Shown piece after piece: positions 10,801 to 23,490 of a stretch of DNA of 64,000 nucleotides. Every line of letters starts with the position of its first letter. Position 1 is the first letter of the stretch. The notes under the pieces are model-generated. The model saw only the letters and a list, made by a program, of their open reading frames with translations. It did not search any database and was not told the DNA's origin. The position numbers and the translations under genes are program-made. Source of the stretch: Favolaschia claudopus (lineage: Eukaryota; Basidiomycota; Agaricomycetes; Agaricales; Mycenaceae); contig JAWWNJ010000078.1 in the NCBI GenBank assembly GCA_037176885.1, positions 1 through 64,000 on the forward strand. The letters run 5' to 3'.

Positions 10801-11848
10801 TTGGGGAGTTTGGTTCACTGAGAGTGTTTCCTTTGTGTTGTGTTTATTATAGCGCTTTGCTTTCGGCTATAAGAAGTGTCTTGAGTTTGTTGTTGGCAGT
10901 GGATTCCAGGGTGGCAGTGGATTCCACCCATTTGAGGCGGCTTTTCACAGGGTGGCAGTGGATTCCACTGAGTTCGAGGACATTTTCACAAGGTGGCAGT
11001 GGATTCCGTTCAATTGAGTGGGCTGTTTCAAAGTCTGGCAGTGGATTCCCATGGATTCGGGGACCTGTTGCATGGAATTGAGCTCTGAATTCCCCGTTAC
11101 CGTAGCTAGGCCTGGCTGGTGATTATAAGATTCGTTTCTGATAATCGGGTGTCAGGGCTTATAAGTTTTTCATCCCTGGCTGGGGATTCTGTGCTGGCTG
11201 GGGAATCCACCGATTTCGGAGGCTATTTCACTGTCTGGCTGGCGAATCCACTGATTTGAGAGGGGTTTTCACAACCTGGCTGGCGAATCCCCTGATTTGG
11301 GGTGCTTTTTCACAGACTGGCTGGTGATTCCCATAGATTTTGGGTGCTTTTTCACGGAATTGAGCGCTCAATTCACCGTTACCGTAGCTAGGCCATATAG
11401 CAAGTCAACGAGACCTGTCAGGCCATTCGCGGTGACACTACCATGGTTTGTAAGCCATTTGGGACATATTTGGTTCCAGCAATATTTTCTGCACTGTCCA
11501 ACCGGTGACTATAATAATGATTTTAATTGGCATTTATTATAAGGGCTGTTGAGCCGTTATAATAATTCGTTTCAGCGTTTGGGTTGACTGGGAGAGTTTC
11601 CTTTGAGTTGGATTTATTATAAGGGTTGACTTTGAGCTATAAGAGGTGACCTTGTTTTGTTTTCCACACAGGAGATTCCAGGGACTTGTGTCAATCGCCC
11701 AGAATTCTACCGTTTGCCGCCATTCGGGGAGGGTTTGAAATGATCCGCCCAGAATTCCCTCCCACGCTGTCTATTTCGCCCAGAATTCCACTGTTTTCGG
11801 GCCCTGTTGGCAGGAATTCTGCGCAGAATTCCCGGGGAAGATAGCTAG
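7850..11848 (+). repeat. Array block 3: complete 3999-base unit B-C-A-D-E
   Basis: B 7850-9514, C 9515-9685, A 9686-11109, D 11110-11391, E 11392-11848. It has the same length as block 2 and I saw no differences from it. Confidence 0.95.
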
Positions 11849-14800
11849 TCTTTCTGGATATCGCTCTGGATTCCAGCAGTCTGAAGTCGACATCCCTAAA
11901 CCTTGCCAGGATATCAGGGCCTTGTAATGCTTGGCTTTGAGTGCAAGTCATTGAGAATACCCAGATGCATTCAATGCGTACGAACGACAATATTCAAGTC
12001 GGTACCCTACTTGAGTGCCTCAATGCCATTGGATTTTCCCGCCAAGCATATAGCCTTATAATGCCGGTCAAAGGCTTTGTTTCGAGCCTATACACAAGGC
12101 AATGGGTGGCTAATTGAGTGGGGTACCTTGTGTTTGACTTGGCTATGATTTCCGATCAGCAGAGTCTGTTCGCTATTGGGGACTCAAACTCAGCCTTTGA
12201 AGGCAAGTAGTTGTGCCCGCGATGAGGCATCTCTGTTCCTTATAGCTGCTCAGACGGATGTAGTTGCGGCGATACAAGTTGGCTTGGTGCGGGGTCGTTT
12301 TGTAGAAATCAAAACTGCAAAGCAAGCAGTTGCTGCTCTGACTCAAGGTGGCCTGGTGTGTAGAGCACTCCGAATGTGTTCGACAGGGTCAGACTGGGTT
12401 GATTGCCTGCTATCTTACTTCTTGATGTCGAGGGTCCATTTGGCACGCCTCCGGGAGAAGTAGATGAAACCGGCGGGGACAGTTGCTGTTGTTGCAAGTG
12501 ATGATACTCACTAGGCAGCCTGGGTTGATCGCCTGCTATTGTACTTGGTGATATATTGTTGACCATTGCCTTGTACACTTGAATATGTGCTTCCGTTGAC
12601 TCGGTGACCCGCGATTTCCTTGACGATAGCGGGGAGGTCTGAGTGGCTAGTTCGCCAATGTCTTGCTGGTTTCCGTTGCTAACCCGTGCATTGCCCTGCT
12701 GGATTGCTTGGTCTGCGGTTTCCTTTCCGAAGCTGCCGAAAAAATTTTATATTCTGGTGGATTCCGTCGAGGGAGTGGGACCACTAACCTTAACGTCCGT
12801 GTTGTGGTGTTGTCCTAAACCTTAACATCCGTGCTTCGGTGTTGCCTTGTGCATTGTGTATGACTTCGAACGCAGTGTTTGACCAAGTCGTGAATGTCAG
12901 GTGACCTGCGACTCGATTGCTGATGACATCATCTTATAGTCCTCCTCAAACGCTTCCATTCGAGCCTAAACCCAAGGCAATCGGTGCTCAATTGGCTGTC
13001 GTACCAACCTTTCGGTCCAAGCTGTACGATTTCCATTCAAGGCAATATAGCAAGTCAACGGGACCTGTTCGGGCGTTTGCGGCGACACTAGGGTGATTTG
13101 TAGGCTATTTGACACCCTTTTGGTTTACACTGATTTTTCCCAATTGCTCACCAGGCCTTGAAGTTGGCTCATTCAATTGCATTTCTTATAAGCCTTGGCT
13201 CTGGCTTATAATTTTTTTTCTGGCAGTGAGTCGCAATTATTATAAGGTCTTGCTTGTGCTTATAAGATTCTCGTTTCGTTTTTTGACTTGGAGGGCTCAG
13301 ATGGCTTGCCCCTCCGAATTCCACCTGCCCCCCCGGATTCCATGAATTTGGATGGATTGAGAGGTGATTTGAAAGGTGCCCCTCCGGATTCTATAAATTC
13401 ATGGGTTTTCAGAGGTGATTTGAAAGGTGCCCCCCCGGATTCCTTGGAATTCCAGCAGTTTTAGGGACTCTTTGCAAGGAATGCGGCACCGCATTCTCGG
13501 ATAAGATAGCTAGTCTATTTCACTGTCTGGCTGGCGAATCCACTGATTTGAGAGGGGTTTTCACAACCTGGCTGGCGAATCCCCTGATTTGGGGGTGCTT
13601 TTTCACAGACTGGCTGGCAATTCCCATAGATTTTGGGTGCTTTTTCACAGAATTGAGCGCTCAATTCACCGTTACCGTAGCTAGTCTTTCTGGATTTCCA
13701 TCCACATTCCAGGCTATATGACCAAGGCTTTGCACCATTACAAGGCATTGACTCTGGCTGTTGGTACATGGGCTCAACAGTGTTCACTTCGCTGGTGCAA
13801 CACAGTCTTGTATTGTATTGACTCAATTGAACACTATAAGGCTCTGGTTGTACTGGGTACTGTTCTGGCCTTATAATGGTTGCTTAGCCTTTGAATACGT
13901 CCTCCTGTTCACTGTGATGACCCTTGAAGCCTTGTATTGGGTCTCTGTGCTACCTGGCCTTATAATGGTTGGTCGCTACTTGAATATGTCTCTTCCCTTC
14001 ACTCTGATGACCTTGGTTTCCTTTACGTTCTAGCGGGCAGCTATGAGCGGCTAGTTCGCCAATGTCTTGCTGCATTCCGTTGTTAACCCGTACACTGCCT
14101 TGCTGGATTGTGTGCTCTTCGATTTCCTTTCCGAACCTGCCAAAAAAATTTAGGATAACAGTGGATTCCATCGGGGGAGTGATGTCGCCAACCCTAACAT
14201 CTGTGCTGTTGAGTTGTCGCCAACCTTAACGTCTCTGCTCTGGTGGTGCCTTGCTGGATTCCGTATAGCTTCGATAGGCGTGTTTGGGTTTACGCAGTGT
14301 CTCTACCCGTTGAAGTCGATATCCCTAAACCTTGCCAGGACACCAGAGACCTGTGATCCGTGGTTTCGAAGGCCTATCAGTGAGACGTATTCAATTGATG
14401 CAGTGCACTTGTCCCTGCACGCAAATGACCGTATATATTCAACGCGTCCCAGTACTTGAGTCCCTTGATGCGGTTCGATAAGGTTGATCATGGCGGATCC
14501 TTGTAACTCTATTCAAACGCTTCAATTCGAGCCTATACCCAAGGCAATCGGTGCACAATTGACTGTGCTATCAGAGTTTCGGTTTTCGCCCTACGGTTTC
14601 CGTTTGAGGCCATGTAGCAAGTCAACCAGACCTGTCAGGGCATTCGCAGTGACACTACCATGGTTTGTAAGCCATTTGGGACATGTTTGGTTCCAACAAT
14701 ATTTTTCCACACTGTCATTATAGTCTCCAACCGGTGACTATAATAGTCATTTGAGTTGGCATTTATTATAAGGGCTCGTCTGCCATTATAATGATTCGTT

Positions 14801-15108
14801 TGGGGAGTTTGGTTCACTGAGAGTGTTTCCTTTGTGTTGTGTTTATTATAGCGCTTTGCTTTCGGCTATAAGAAGTGTCTTGAGTTTGTTGTTGGCAGTG
14901 GATTCCAGGGTGGCAGTGGATTCCACCCATTTGAGGCGGCTTTTCACAGGGTGGCAGTGGATTCCACTGAGTTCGAGGACATTTTCACAAGGTGGCAGTG
15001 AATTCCGTTCAATTGAGTGGGCTGTTTCAAAGTCTGGCAGTGGATTCCCATGGATTCGGGGACCTGTTGCATGGAATTGAGCTCTGAATTCCCCGTTACC
15101 GTAGCTAG
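11849..15108 (+). repeat. Array block 4: B-C-A
   Basis: B 11849-13513, C 13514-13684, A 13685-15108. D and E are absent, and A is followed directly by a truncated B. In A the fourth iteron header carries a G-to-A change at 15001. Confidence 0.93.
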
Positions 15109-15391
15109 TCGCAATTATTATAAGGTCTTGCTTGTGCTTATAAGATTCTCGTTTCGTTTTTTGACTTGGAGGGCTCAGATGGCTTGCCCCTCCGAATTCC
15201 ACCTGCCCCCCCGGATTCCATGAATTTGGATGGATTGAGAGGTGATTTGAAAGGTGCCCCTCCGGATTCTATAAATTCATGGGTTTTCAGAGGTGATTTG
15301 AAAGGTGCCCCCCCGGATTCCTTGGAATTCCAGCAGTTTTAGGGACTCTTTGCAAGGAATGCGGCACCGCATTCTCGGATAAGATAGCTAG
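15109..15391 (+). mobile_element. Module B', 5'-truncated B
   Basis: The last 283 bases of B, starting at TCGCAATTATTATAAGG. In full B these bases follow GGCAGTGAG; here they follow the TAGCTAG end of A, so the joint shares only AG. Other copies lie at 28598-28880 and, with a 23-base internal deletion, at 23491-23750. Identical joints suggest one founding event followed by amplification. Confidence 0.75.
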
Positions 15392-16986
15392 TCTATTTCA
15401 CTGTCTGGCTGGCGAATCCACTGATTTGAGAGGGGTTTTCACAACCTGGCTGGCGAATCCCCTGATTTGGGGGTGCTTTTTCACAGACTGGCTGGCAATT
15501 CCCATAGATTTTGGGTGCTTTTTCACAGAATTGAGCGCTCAATTCACCGTTACCGTAGCTAGTCTTTCTGGATTTCCATCCACATTCCAGGCTATATGAC
15601 CAAGGCTTTGCACCATTACAAGGCATTGACTCTGGCTGTTGGTACATGGGCTCAACAGTGTTCACTTCGCTGGTGCAACACAGTCTTGTATTGTATTGAC
15701 TCAATTGAACACTATAAGGCTCTGGTTGTACTGGGTACTGTTCTGGCCTTATAATGGTTGCTTAGCCTTTGAATACGTCCTCCTGTTCACTGTGATGACC
15801 CTTGAAGCCTTGTATTGGGTCTCTGTGCTACCTGGCCTTATAATGGTTGGTCGCTACTTGAATATGTCTCTTCCCTTCACTCTGATGACCTTGGTTTCCT
15901 TTACGTTCTAGCGGGCAGCTATGAGCGGCTAGTTCGCCAATGTCTTGCTGCATTCCGTTGTTAACCCGTACACTGCCTTGCTGGATTGTGTGCTCTTCGA
16001 TTTCCTTTCCGAACCTGCCAAAAAAATTTAGGATAACAGTGGATTCCATCGGGGGAGTGATGTCGCCAACCCTAACATCTGTGCTGTTGAGTTGTCGCCA
16101 ACCTTAACGTCTCTGCTCTGGTGGTGCCTTGCTGGATTCCGTATAGCTTCGATAGGCGTGTTTGGGTTTACGCAGTGTCTCTACCCGTTGAAGTCGATAT
16201 CCCTAAACCTTGCCAGGACACCAGAGACCTGTGATCCGTGGTTTCGAAGGCCTATCAGTGAGACGTATTCAATTGATGCAGTGCACTTGTCCCTGCACGC
16301 AAATGACCGTATATATTCAACGCGTCCCAGTACTTGAGTCCCTTGATGCGGTTCGATAAGGTTGATCATGGCGGATCCTTGTAACTCTATTCAAACGCTT
16401 CAATTCGAGCCTATACCCAAGGCAATCGGTGCACAATTGACTGTGCTATCAGAGTTTCGGTTTTCGCCCTACGGTTTCCGTTTGAGGCCATGTAGCAAGT
16501 CAACCAGACCTGTCAGGGCATTCGCAGTGACACTACCATGGTTTGTAAGCCATTTGGGACATGTTTGGTTCCAACAATATTTTTCCACACTGTCATTATA
16601 GTCTCCAACCGGTGACTATAATAGTCATTTGAGTTGGCATTTATTATAAGGGCTCGTCTGCCATTATAATGATTCGTTTGGGGAGTTTGGTTCACTGAGA
16701 GTGTTTCCTTTGTGTTGTGTTTATTATAGCGCTTTGCTTTCGGCTATAAGAAGTGTCTTGAGTTTGTTGTTGGCAGTGGATTCCAGGGTGGCAGTGGATT
16801 CCACCCATTTGAGGCGGCTTTTCACAGGGTGGCAGTGGATTCCACTGAGTTCGAGGACATTTTCACAAGGTGGCAGTGGATTCCGTTCAATTGAGTGGGC
16901 TGTTTCAAAGTCTGGCAGTGGATTCCCATGGATTCGGGGACCTGTTGCATGGAATTGAGCTCTGAATTCCCCGTTACCGTAGCTAG
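15109..16986 (+). repeat. Array block 5: B'-C-A
   Basis: B' 15109-15391 (the last 283 bases of B), C 15392-15562, A 15563-16986. B' starts at TCGCAATTATT directly after the CTAG of the preceding A. Confidence 0.93.
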
Positions 16987-18643
16987 TCTTTCTGGATATC
17001 CCTCTGGATTCCAGCAGTCTGAAGTCAATGTCTTGCCAGGATATGAGGGCCTTGTAATGCTTGGTATTGAGTGCAAGTCATTGAGAATACCCAGATGCAT
17101 TCAATGCGTACGAACGACAATATTCAAGTCGGTACCCTACTTGAGTGCCTCAATGCCATTGGATTTTCCCGCCAAGCATATAGCCTTATAATGCCGGTCA
17201 AAGGCTTTGTTTCGAGCCTATACACAAGGCAATGGGTGGCTAATTGAGTGGGGTACCTTGTGTTTGACTTGGCTATGATTTCCGATCAGCAGAGTCTGTT
17301 CGCTATTGGGGACTCAAACTCAGCCTTTGAAGGCAAGTAGTTGTGCCCGCGATGAGGCATCTCTGTTCCTTATAGCTGCTCAGACGGATGTAGTTGCGGC
17401 GATACAAGTTGGCTTGGTGCGGGGTCGTTTTGTAGAAATCAAAACTGCAAAGCAAGCAGTTGCTGCTCTGACTCAAGGTGGCCTGGTGTGTAGAGCACTC
17501 CGAATGTGTTCGACAGGGTCAGACTGGGTTGATTGCCTGCTATCTTACTTCTTGATGTCGAGGGTCCATTTGGCACGCCTCCGGGAGAAGTAGATGAAAC
17601 CGGCGGGGACAGTTGCTGTTGTTGCAAGTGATGATACTCACTAGGCAGCCTGGGTTGATCGCCTGCTATTGTACTTGGTGATATATTGTTGACCATTGCC
17701 TTGTACACTTGAATATGTGCTTCCGTTGACTCGGTGACCCGCGATTTCCTTGACGATAGCGGGGAGGTCTGAGTGGCTAGTTCGCCAATGTCTTGCTGGT
17801 TTCCGTTGCTAACCCGTGCATTGCCCTGCTGGATTGCTTGGTCTGCGGTTTCCTTTCCGAAGCTGCCGAAAAAATTTTATATTCTGGTGGATTCCGTCGA
17901 GGGAGTGGGACCACTAACCTTAACGTCCGTGTTGTGGTGTTGTCCTAAACCTTAACATCCGTGCTTCGGTGTTGCCTTGTGCATTGTGTATGACTTCGAA
18001 CGCAGTGTTTGACCAAGTCGTGAATGTCAGGTGACCTGCGACTCGATTGCTGATGACATCATCTTATAGTCCTCCTCAAACGCTTCCATTCGAGCCTAAA
18101 CCCAAGGCAATCGGTGCTCAATTGGCTGTCGTACCAACCTTTCGGTCCAAGCTGTACGATTTCCATTCAAGGCAATATAGCAAGTCAACGGGACCTGTTC
18201 GGGCGTTTGCGGCGACACTAGGGTGATTTGTAGGCTATTTGACACCCTTTTGGTTTACACTGATTTTTCCCAATTGCTCACCAGGCCTTGAAGTTGGCTC
18301 ATTCAATTGCATTTCTTATAAGCCTTGGCTCTGGCTTATAATTTTTTTTCTGGCAGTGAGTCGCAATTATTATAAGGTCTTGCTTGTGCTTATAAGATTC
18401 TCGTTTCGTTTTTTGACTTGGAGGGCTCAGATGGCTTGCCCCTCCGAATTCCACCTGCCCCCCCGGATTCCATGAATTTGGATGGATTGAGAGGTGATTT
18501 GAAAGGTGCCCCTCCGGATTCTATAAATTCATGGGTTTTCAGAGGTGATTTGAAAGGTGCCCCCCCGGATTCCTTGGAATTCCAGCAGTTTTAGGGACTC
18601 TTTGCAAGGAATGCGGCACCGCATTCTCGGATAAGATAGCTAG
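16987..18643 (+). mobile_element. Module B*, allele of B with a different 5' end
   Basis: 1657 bases. It starts TCTTTCTGGATATCCC and differs from B only in roughly the first 110 bases (several substitutions and 8 missing bases, at GAAGTCAATGTCTTGCC against GAAGTCGACATCCC...). From there to the CTAG end I saw no differences. It occurs four times (16987, 20239, 25346, 32071), always directly after A. B* therefore cannot be a simple deletion product of the A-D-E-B order. Confidence 0.7.
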
Positions 18644-20238
18644 TCTATTTCACTGTCTGGCTGGCGAATCCACTGATTTGAGAGGGGTTTTCACAACCTG
18701 GCTGGCGAATCCCCTGATTTGGGGGTGCTTTTTCACAGACTGGCTGGCAATTCCCATAGATTTTGGGTGCTTTTTCACAGAATTGAGCGCTCAATTCACC
18801 GTTACCGTAGCTAGTCTTTCTGGATTTCCATCCACATTCCAGGCTATATGACCAAGGCTTTGCACCATTACAAGGCATTGACTCTGGCTGTTGGTACATG
18901 GGCTCAACAGTGTTCACTTCGCTGGTGCAACACAGTCTTGTATTGTATTGACTCAATTGAACACTATAAGGCTCTGGTTGTACTGGGTACTGTTCTGGCC
19001 TTATAATGGTTGCTTAGCCTTTGAATACGTCCTCCTGTTCACTGTGATGACCCTTGAAGCCTTGTATTGGGTCTCTGTGCTACCTGGCCTTATAATGGTT
19101 GGTCGCTACTTGAATATGTCTCTTCCCTTCACTCTGATGACCTTGGTTTCCTTTACGTTCTAGCGGGCAGCTATGAGCGGCTAGTTCGCCAATGTCTTGC
19201 TGCATTCCGTTGTTAACCCGTACACTGCCTTGCTGGATTGTGTGCTCTTCGATTTCCTTTCCGAACCTGCCAAAAAAATTTAGGATAACAGTGGATTCCA
19301 TCGGGGGAGTGATGTCGCCAACCCTAACATCTGTGCTGTTGAGTTGTCGCCAACCTTAACGTCTCTGCTCTGGTGGTGCCTTGCTGGATTCCGTATAGCT
19401 TCGATAGGCGTGTTTGGGTTTACGCAGTGTCTCTACCCGTTGAAGTCGATATCCCTAAACCTTGCCAGGACACCAGAGACCTGTGATCCGTGGTTTCGAA
19501 GGCCTATCAGTGAGACGTATTCAATTGATGCAGTGCACTTGTCCCTGCACGCAAATGACCGTATATATTCAACGCGTCCCAGTACTTGAGTCCCTTGATG
19601 CGGTTCGATAAGGTTGATCATGGCGGATCCTTGTAACTCTATTCAAACGCTTCAATTCGAGCCTATACCCAAGGCAATCGGTGCACAATTGACTGTGCTA
19701 TCAGAGTTTCGGTTTTCGCCCTACGGTTTCCGTTTGAGGCCATGTAGCAAGTCAACCAGACCTGTCAGGGCATTCGCAGTGACACTACCATGGTTTGTAA
19801 GCCATTTGGGACATGTTTGGTTCCAACAATATTTTTCCACACTGTCATTATAGTCTCCAACCGGTGACTATAATAGTCATTTGAGTTGGCATTTATTATA
19901 AGGGCTCGTCTGCCATTATAATGATTCGTTTGGGGAGTTTGGTTCACTGAGAGTGTTTCCTTTGTGTTGTGTTTATTATAGCGCTTTGCTTTCGGCTATA
20001 AGAAGTGTCTTGAGTTTGTTGTTGGCAGTGGATTCCAGGGTGGCAGTGGATTCCACCCATTTGAGGCGGCTTTTCACAGGGTGGCAGTGGATTCCACTGA
20101 GTTCGAGGACATTTTCACAAGGTGGCAGTGGATTCCGTTCAATTGAGTGGGCTGTTTCAAAGTCTGGCAGTGGATTCCCATGGATTCGGGGACCTGTTGC
20201 ATGGAATTGAGCTCTGAATTCCCCGTTACCGTAGCTAG
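16987..20238 (+). repeat. Array block 6: B*-C-A
   Basis: B* 16987-18643 (1657 bases), C 18644-18814, A 18815-20238. B* is the B allele with a different first 110 bases. Confidence 0.93.
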
Positions 20239-23200
20239 TCTTTCTGGATATCCCTCTGGATTCCAGCAGTCTGAAGTCAATGTCTTGCCAGGATATGAGG
20301 GCCTTGTAATGCTTGGTATTGAGTGCAAGTCATTGAGAATACCCAGATGCATTCAATGCGTACGAACGACAATATTCAAGTCGGTACCCTACTTGAGTGC
20401 CTCAATGCCATTGGATTTTCCCGCCAAGCATATAGCCTTATAATGCCGGTCAAAGGCTTTGTTTCGAGCCTATACACAAGGCAATGGGTGGCTAATTGAG
20501 TGGGGTACCTTGTGTTTGACTTGGCTATGATTTCCGATCAGCAGAGTCTGTTCGCTATTGGGGACTCAAACTCAGCCTTTGAAGGCAAGTAGTTGTGCCC
20601 GCGATGAGGCATCTCTGTTCCTTATAGCTGCTCAGACGGATGTAGTTGCGGCGATACAAGTTGGCTTGGTGCGGGGTCGTTTTGTAGAAATCAAAACTGC
20701 AAAGCAAGCAGTTGCTGCTCTGACTCAAGGTGGCCTGGTGTGTAGAGCACTCCGAATGTGTTCGACAGGGTCAGACTGGGTTGATTGCCTGCTATCTTAC
20801 TTCTTGATGTCGAGGGTCCATTTGGCACGCCTCCGGGAGAAGTAGATGAAACCGGCGGGGACAGTTGCTGTTGTTGCAAGTGATGATACTCACTAGGCAG
20901 CCTGGGTTGATCGCCTGCTATTGTACTTGGTGATATATTGTTGACCATTGCCTTGTACACTTGAATATGTGCTTCCGTTGACTCGGTGACCCGCGATTTC
21001 CTTGACGATAGCGGGGAGGTCTGAGTGGCTAGTTCGCCAATGTCTTGCTGGTTTCCGTTGCTAACCCGTGCATTGCCCTGCTGGATTGCTTGGTCTGCGG
21101 TTTCCTTTCCGAAGCTGCCGAAAAAATTTTATATTCTGGTGGATTCCGTCGAGGGAGTGGGACCACTAACCTTAACGTCCGTGTTGTGGTGTTGTCCTAA
21201 ACCTTAACATCCGTGCTTCGGTGTTGCCTTGTGCATTGTGTATGACTTCGAACGCAGTGTTTGACCAAGTCGTGAATGTCAGGTGACCTGCGACTCGATT
21301 GCTGATGACATCATCTTATAGTCCTCCTCAAACGCTTCCATTCGAGCCTAAACCCAAGGCAATCGGTGCTCAATTGGCTGTCGTACCAACCTTTCGGTCC
21401 AAGCTGTACGATTTCCATTCAAGGCAATATAGCAAGTCAACGGGACCTGTTCGGGCGTTTGCGGCGACACTAGGGTGATTTGTAGGCTATTTGACACCCT
21501 TTTGGTTTACACTGATTTTTCCCAATTGCTCACCAGGCCTTGAAGTTGGCTCATTCAATTGCATTTCTTATAAGCCTTGGCTCTGGCTTATAATTTTTTT
21601 TCTGGCAGTGAGTCGCAATTATTATAAGGTCTTGCTTGTGCTTATAAGATTCTCGTTTCGTTTTTTGACTTGGAGGGCTCAGATGGCTTGCCCCTCCGAA
21701 TTCCACCTGCCCCCCCGGATTCCATGAATTTGGATGGATTGAGAGGTGATTTGAAAGGTGCCCCTCCGGATTCTATAAATTCATGGGTTTTCAGAGGTGA
21801 TTTGAAAGGTGCCCCCCCGGATTCCTTGGAATTCCAGCAGTTTTAGGGACTCTTTGCAAGGAATGCGGCACCGCATTCTCGGATAAGATAGCTAGTCTAT
21901 TTCACTGTCTGGCTGGCGAATCCACTGATTTGAGAGGGGTTTTCACAACCTGGCTGGCGAATCCCCTGATTTGGGGGTGCTTTTTCACAGACTGGCTGGC
22001 AATTCCCATAGATTTTGGGTGCTTTTTCACAGAATTGAGCGCTCAATTCACCGTTACCGTAGCTAGTCTTTCTGGATTTCCATCCACATTCCAGGCTATA
22101 TGACCAAGGCTTTGCACCATTACAAGGCATTGACTCTGGCTGTTGGTACATGGGCTCAACAGTGTTCACTTCGCTGGTGCAACACAGTCTTGTATTGTAT
22201 TGACTCAATTGAACACTATAAGGCTCTGGTTGTACTGGGTACTGTTCTGGCCTTATAATGGTTGCTTAGCCTTTGAATACGTCCTCCTGTTCACTGTGAT
22301 GACCCTTGAAGCCTTGTATTGGGTCTCTGTGCTACCTGGCCTTATAATGGTTGGTCGCTACTTGAATATGTCTCTTCCCTTCACTCTGATGACCTTGGTT
22401 TCCTTTACGTTCTAGCGGGCAGCTATGAGCGGCTAGTTCGCCAATGTCTTGCTGCATTCCGTTGTTAACCCGTACACTGCCTTGCTGGATTGTGTGCTCT
22501 TCGATTTCCTTTCCGAACCTGCCAAAAAAATTTAGGATAACAGTGGATTCCATCGGGGGAGTGATGTCGCCAACCCTAACATCTGTGCTGTTGAGTTGTC
22601 GCCAACCTTAACGTCTCTGCTCTGGTGGTGCCTTGCTGGATTCCGTATAGCTTCGATAGGCGTGTTTGGGTTTACGCAGTGTCTCTACCCGTTGAAGTCG
22701 ATATCCCTAAACCTTGCCAGGACACCAGAGACCTGTGATCCGTGGTTTCGAAGGCCTATCAGTGAGACGTATTCAATTGATGCAGTGCACTTGTCCCTGC
22801 ACGCAAATGACCGTATATATTCAACGCGTCCCAGTACTTGAGTCCCTTGATGCGGTTCGATAAGGTTGATCATGGCGGATCCTTGTAACTCTATTCAAAC
22901 GCTTCAATTCGAGCCTATACCCAAGGCAATCGGTGCACAATTGACTGTGCTATCAGAGTTTCGGTTTTCGCCCTACGGTTTCCGTTTGAGGCCATGTAGC
23001 AAGTCAACCAGACCTGTCAGGGCATTCGCAGTGACACTACCATGGTTTGTAAGCCATTTGGGACATGTTTGGTTCCAACAATATTTTTCCACACTGTCAT
23101 TATAGTCTCCAACCGGTGACTATAATAGTCATTTGAGTTGGCATTTATTATAAGGGCTCGTCTGCCATTATAATGATTCGTTTGGGGAGTTTGGTTCACT

Positions 23201-23490
23201 GAGAGTGTTTCCTTTGTGTTGTGTTTATTATAGCGCTTTGCTTTCGGCTATAAGAAGTGTCTTGAGTTTGTTGTTGGCAGTGGATTCCAGGGTGGCAGTG
23301 GATTCCACCCATTTGAGGCGGCTTTTCACAGGGTGGCAGTGGATTCCACTGAGTTCGAGGACATTTTCACAAGGTGGCAGTGGATTCCGTTCAATTGAGT
23401 GGGCTGTTTCAAAGTCTGGCAGTGGATTCCCATGGATTCGGGGACCTGTTGCATGGAATTGAGCTCTGAATTCCCCGTTACCGTAGCTAG
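20239..23490 (+). repeat. Array block 7: B*-C-A
   Basis: B* 20239-21895, C 21896-22066, A 22067-23490. It appears identical to block 6 and forms a perfect 3252-base tandem duplication with it. Confidence 0.93.
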
